DNA of 64,000 bases, from assembly GCF_029227915.1 (NCBI RefSeq), contig NC_079884.1, positions 15,314,001 through 15,378,000 of the forward strand, read 5' to 3'. Below, piece after piece: positions 61,801-64,000 of the stretch (positions are counted from its first letter, which is position 1; every line of letters starts with the position of its first letter). This stretch comes from Hydractinia symbiolongicarpus (lineage: Eukaryota; Cnidaria; Hydrozoa; Anthoathecata; Hydractiniidae). The translations under genes were made by a program, and so were the position numbers. The notes beneath the pieces are model-generated. The model was not told the origin of the DNA, made no database searches, and saw nothing but the letters and a program-made list of their open reading frames with translations.

Positions 61801-62836
61801 ATATACGTTCAGGTTGAAGTGAAACTTAACGCTGGGATGACTTCACTTTGGTTAAGAAGGATGAAGTGGAATCTCACGCTGGCATGAAAATAGCAAAAAA
61901 ATTTATTCTTGCTGACACAAGCATGGACTGTATTCTCTCTTTTTTAGATCTTCACTGGCTGTAAAGTTGATTGTTCCATAATGCGGACATCGCTTTGACT
62001 GGTGCATTTTCAACGTTTTCCACCAAACCTTTTCACCCTACCAGCTGTGAATCATTTCTCAATTAATGCTGTTTGTCGTTTTTAAAAAAACTATGACCAG
62101 GATTGTAGCGAAAAATACTGCTTTTCTTACTCACAGTCATTTATTATTTAAAGTTACCTAACCATTTAATTGTATAGCTTAAAAATGATATTGCTGTGTT
62201 GGATAGGATACTTTGACATTAAAAGATATTGATATTCTCATTTTTGGTACAGAGTTTGGTCGTCAACGAACTAGGTAATTAAATATAAAAGCACTTATTA
62301 AGACCAATACAATTTCCATGAAAGGTTTGTAAATATATATGGCTCAATATACACATCCTTTTGTTTCCAATATAGATGATTATTTTATTTAATCATGGCG
62401 ATTGCCACAGTGAACTTAAAGATGGAGAGAGAATTTGTTTAATAAATTTCAATTCTTTCTGGATAAACCCAAATGTTAAAAGATATTTAAGGTAAAAAGG
62501 GGTTTATTCCCTTTTAAAATCAACTCAAAATACAGTTCCAATAAAGATTTTTATAATCTAAGACAATTTAAAATCTTCCAAAACCAACTAAAATTAGTTA
62601 CCTCTGAGAAGCATTACTCCACCAGACATAAAAAATGGCCTAACCACATCAGACATGTCTTTCACCAAATCCACAGCTGAAAAGTAGCCAAGTTCCTTGT
62701 AAGGCAAACATTTGCAGGTGACTTCTGTGTATTCTGTGCAAAGCTCATTAACAGTTAAACCATGTTTGCTGGACAACAACAGTGATCTTATAATTTTCTT
62801 AACCTCCTCTTTGTTTTCCTTCATTCTGCCTGAATC
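52833..62836 (-). CDS. TDRD5: TDRD5-like protein: three LOTUS domains and one Tudor domain
   Basis: TDRD5 is a germ-granule (nuage) protein needed in mammals for piRNA production and transposon silencing. LOTUS domains bind Vasa-type helicases or RNA, and Tudor domains bind methyl-arginine of PIWI proteins. Coding exons (5' to 3'): 62602-62824, 61023-61412, 60410-60528, 59644-59700, 59391-59529, 57921-58104, 57662-57728, 57314-57391, 57088-57219, 56546-56623, 56371-56427, 56198-56296, 56062-56164, 55667-55759, 55088-55328, 54851-54967, 54304-54418, 54046-54125, 53926-53952, 53710-53778, 53241-53352, 53067-53128, 52833-52944. They sum to 2754 nt, 917 aa, all in phase. LOTUS 1 is in residues 1-74, LOTUS 2 about 115-204 (IRSKLLELISLYPAGI), LOTUS 3 about 232-309 (VLHRKCFDVQALGFNSVVEL) and Tudor about 325-470 (GYWYRCRI, VFYVDYGNELNV). 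The start ATG at 62824 follows an acceptor at 62836, implying a 5' UTR exon upstream. The C-terminal exons are poorly conserved, and the 27 nt exon is the least certain. TDRD7 is the alternative, but it has three Tudor domains. Confidence 0.9.
57088..58104 (-). CDS. TDRD5: Tudor domain exons of the TDRD5-like gene
   Basis: Exon 57921-58104 gives the preceding helix/strand (IEIYLSYIIDPTAFWFQCVD). Exons 57662-57728, 57314-57391 and 57088-57219 give the SN-like Tudor barrel. Barrel aromatics are visible in YEDGYWYRCRI and VFYVDYGNE, as expected for a methyl-arginine cage. This is followed by FLKLPCQAMKGQLHGI, typical of extended Tudor domains. Confidence 0.93.
58105..59390. other. Intron of the TDRD5-like gene, nothing else seen
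   Basis: This 1.3 kb intron separates the LOTUS 3 exon from the Tudor exons. A short direct repeat (ctttgtacacatg) occurs near 58203-58232. I see no ORF, structured RNA or element. Confidence 0.5.
59391..60528 (-). CDS. TDRD5: Third LOTUS domain exons of the TDRD5-like gene
   Basis: Exons 60410-60528, 59644-59700 and 59391-59529 encode IPDNLKQEIFT, LSKCKNGVWSARFPFEYR and VVELMSKLSDLVSIKRPV, ending NGDWLLFAKGT. The helix and strand order matches the OST-HTH/LOTUS fold. The preceding linker is proline-rich and basic. Confidence 0.88.
61690..61890. repeat. Degenerate repeat of a gaagtgaaactcacgct unit in a TDRD5 intron
   Basis: Three loosely spaced copies of gaagtg(a/g)aa followed by c(t)acgct(a/g)g occur at about 61700-61735, 61815-61845 and 61862-61890. 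A short inverted repeat (cgaagtgaactaacttcg) lies between them. It lies in the first coding intron of the TDRD5-like gene. Confidence 0.55.
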
Positions 62837-63285
62837 TAAAAAAGATGTAATTATAATATTTGTTAGATTTAAGAACACATGGAAATTAATCTGTAAAGAA
62901 GTTTATAGTCATTAAGTCTCTCACTTCAGTCATTGCATTAAAAATTCTGCAAATAAAAAAACAGTTACAACAGTAAGGTTTTCAAAATTATGTTAACAGT
63001 GCAAAGCGTCATACCATTAATATTAGACTCAATAGTGCATACTTGATATTTGCAATTTTAGCCCCTCTCATTTAAGTACGACCATTTGGTTTTTTATTAC
63101 TAAACGCTTGTGTATTTTGTTCACAGTTTTAAGGGTAACACAACACTATAGTCTTTTCATGAAAGCCAAAATGTTAGGGATGCAGGGTGAGTTTTGAATA
63201 GACACATTTTATCTAATGGACACTGTTTTCTTCATCGAGAGGCATAAGTTTGTTCTTAGTATAGAAAATTTTTTGAGCTTAGTTA

Positions 63286-63918
63286 AGCTTGGTTCTCACT
63301 ATGGGCTAACAATGAGCTAACCATAGTGCCCATGTACTAGCGGATTTTAATTTTTGAGCTGCGATACATAAGGTATTTGTTTCACATTAACACTTTTGTA
63401 GCCACATTTAATGCGAGAAAGAATGAAAAAGAAAGATAGAAAGTAAGTCTTGTTATTATTACTACTTTGAGAAGACGACGTAACCTGTGAAGAGAGAATA
63501 TACAAAATTAGGAAAAAAGGAAACAACTTTGGGTCAGAAAGGCAAGGAAAATCTTTCACCCTGAACACCAACTCTTTTCCTTCTTCTTCAAACGTTATTT
63601 TTTTAATTTTGTCAGCTATTTAGTTTTAAAATGACCTTTCACAATGAAACATACTACTATTTTTAACAAAAATAAATTGCTTTGAGCACGATTTATGTCG
63701 GCTTCCTTTGAAGATTGCTGAAAGTAAGCATATCTCACTGTTAGTCGAAAAGAGAAAATATCAAAAAATTTTGATTTTAAAAAATCCACTAACGATGAGC
63801 TAACGAAGAGTTCAGTTGTGAGTTAAGCAGGTACTTTTACTTTCACACTATGGGCTAAGATCTTAGCGCGTCATGCGCACTACGGTTAGCTCATCAATAG
63901 CTCATAGTGAGACCAGCT
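63286..63918. mobile_element. 633 bp MITE flanked by TTA
   Basis: Termini AGCTTGGTTCTCACTATGGG (left) and AGCTGGTCTCACTATGAGC (right, reverse strand) are inverted repeats over about 50 bp, including a shared atgagctaacc(a/g)tagtgc block. TTA abuts each end (63283-63285 and 63919-63921), the duplication typical of PIF/Harbinger elements. Inside, a second ctatgggctaag block lies near 63849. No transposase is encoded, and the minus-strand frame at 63347-63571 has no family resemblance. Confidence 0.8.
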
Positions 63919-64000
63919 TTATTGTGCAAAAAGAATATATATGGTATTCTTCCAGAATCAATAATATGAGTTTCAGAATTACAGACTAAATATTATTAAT

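Overview
This is a eukaryotic, AT-rich, intron-rich window, most likely from a metazoan. A complete ATR checkpoint kinase gene and a TDRD5-like germline gene (LOTUS and Tudor domains, an animal-specific architecture) point to an animal. The intron density, the mix of mobile elements and the divergence from vertebrate proteins fit a non-bilaterian or marine invertebrate. A hydrozoan or other cnidarian is my best guess, but that is inference only.

Layout from left to right. Positions 1-1760 are non-coding with GCGAA-rich dispersed repeats. Positions 1761-5635 (minus strand) hold a six-exon cytochrome P450 whose exons join in frame to 494 aa. Positions 6150-13200 are a repeat graveyard: a perfect hairpin, an array of about 12 AGTGCGCACT palindromes, a decayed integrase-core (rve-like) gene, a roughly 215 bp (TA)n tract, a HECT-like fragment, a decayed Ty3/gypsy pol, a LINE 3' half, and a ~128 bp minisatellite that recurs near 41.3-42.1 kb. 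Positions 13200-15560 carry no gene I can recognise.

Positions 15569-39301 (minus strand) hold ATR in about 40 exons, roughly 2,530 aa. It runs from an N-terminal HEAT solenoid through UME-like, FAT, PI3K-like kinase and FATC segments. Its introns contain a 5' fragment of a Ty1/copia element (34.6-35.9 kb), a tRNA-derived SINE nested inside an older SINE (37.3-37.9 kb), a 25 bp perfect hairpin and a minisatellite.

Positions 39302-48890 are intergenic and rich in mobile elements. They hold the second copy of the minisatellite, a nearly intact pogo/Tigger-type transposon (42510-44875) with a spliced transposase and a divergent second ORF, a 440 bp TTAA-flanked MITE, and another SINE. Positions 48891-51548 (minus) hold a four-exon gene for a secreted polyproline-rich protein with a lysine/arginine tail. 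Positions 52833-62836 (minus) hold a 23-exon TDRD5-like gene (917 aa, three LOTUS domains and one Tudor domain). A 633 bp TTA-flanked MITE lies upstream at 63286-63918.

All four host genes lie on the minus strand but have unrelated roles (P450 monooxygenase, DNA-damage kinase, secreted polyproline protein, germ-granule/piRNA factor). I see no sign that they work as a unit. Exon borders were read by eye from GT/AG sites and reading phase. The P450, polyproline and TDRD5 models are each an exact multiple of three. The ATR model is not, and probably lacks one small exon within 30136-31836.
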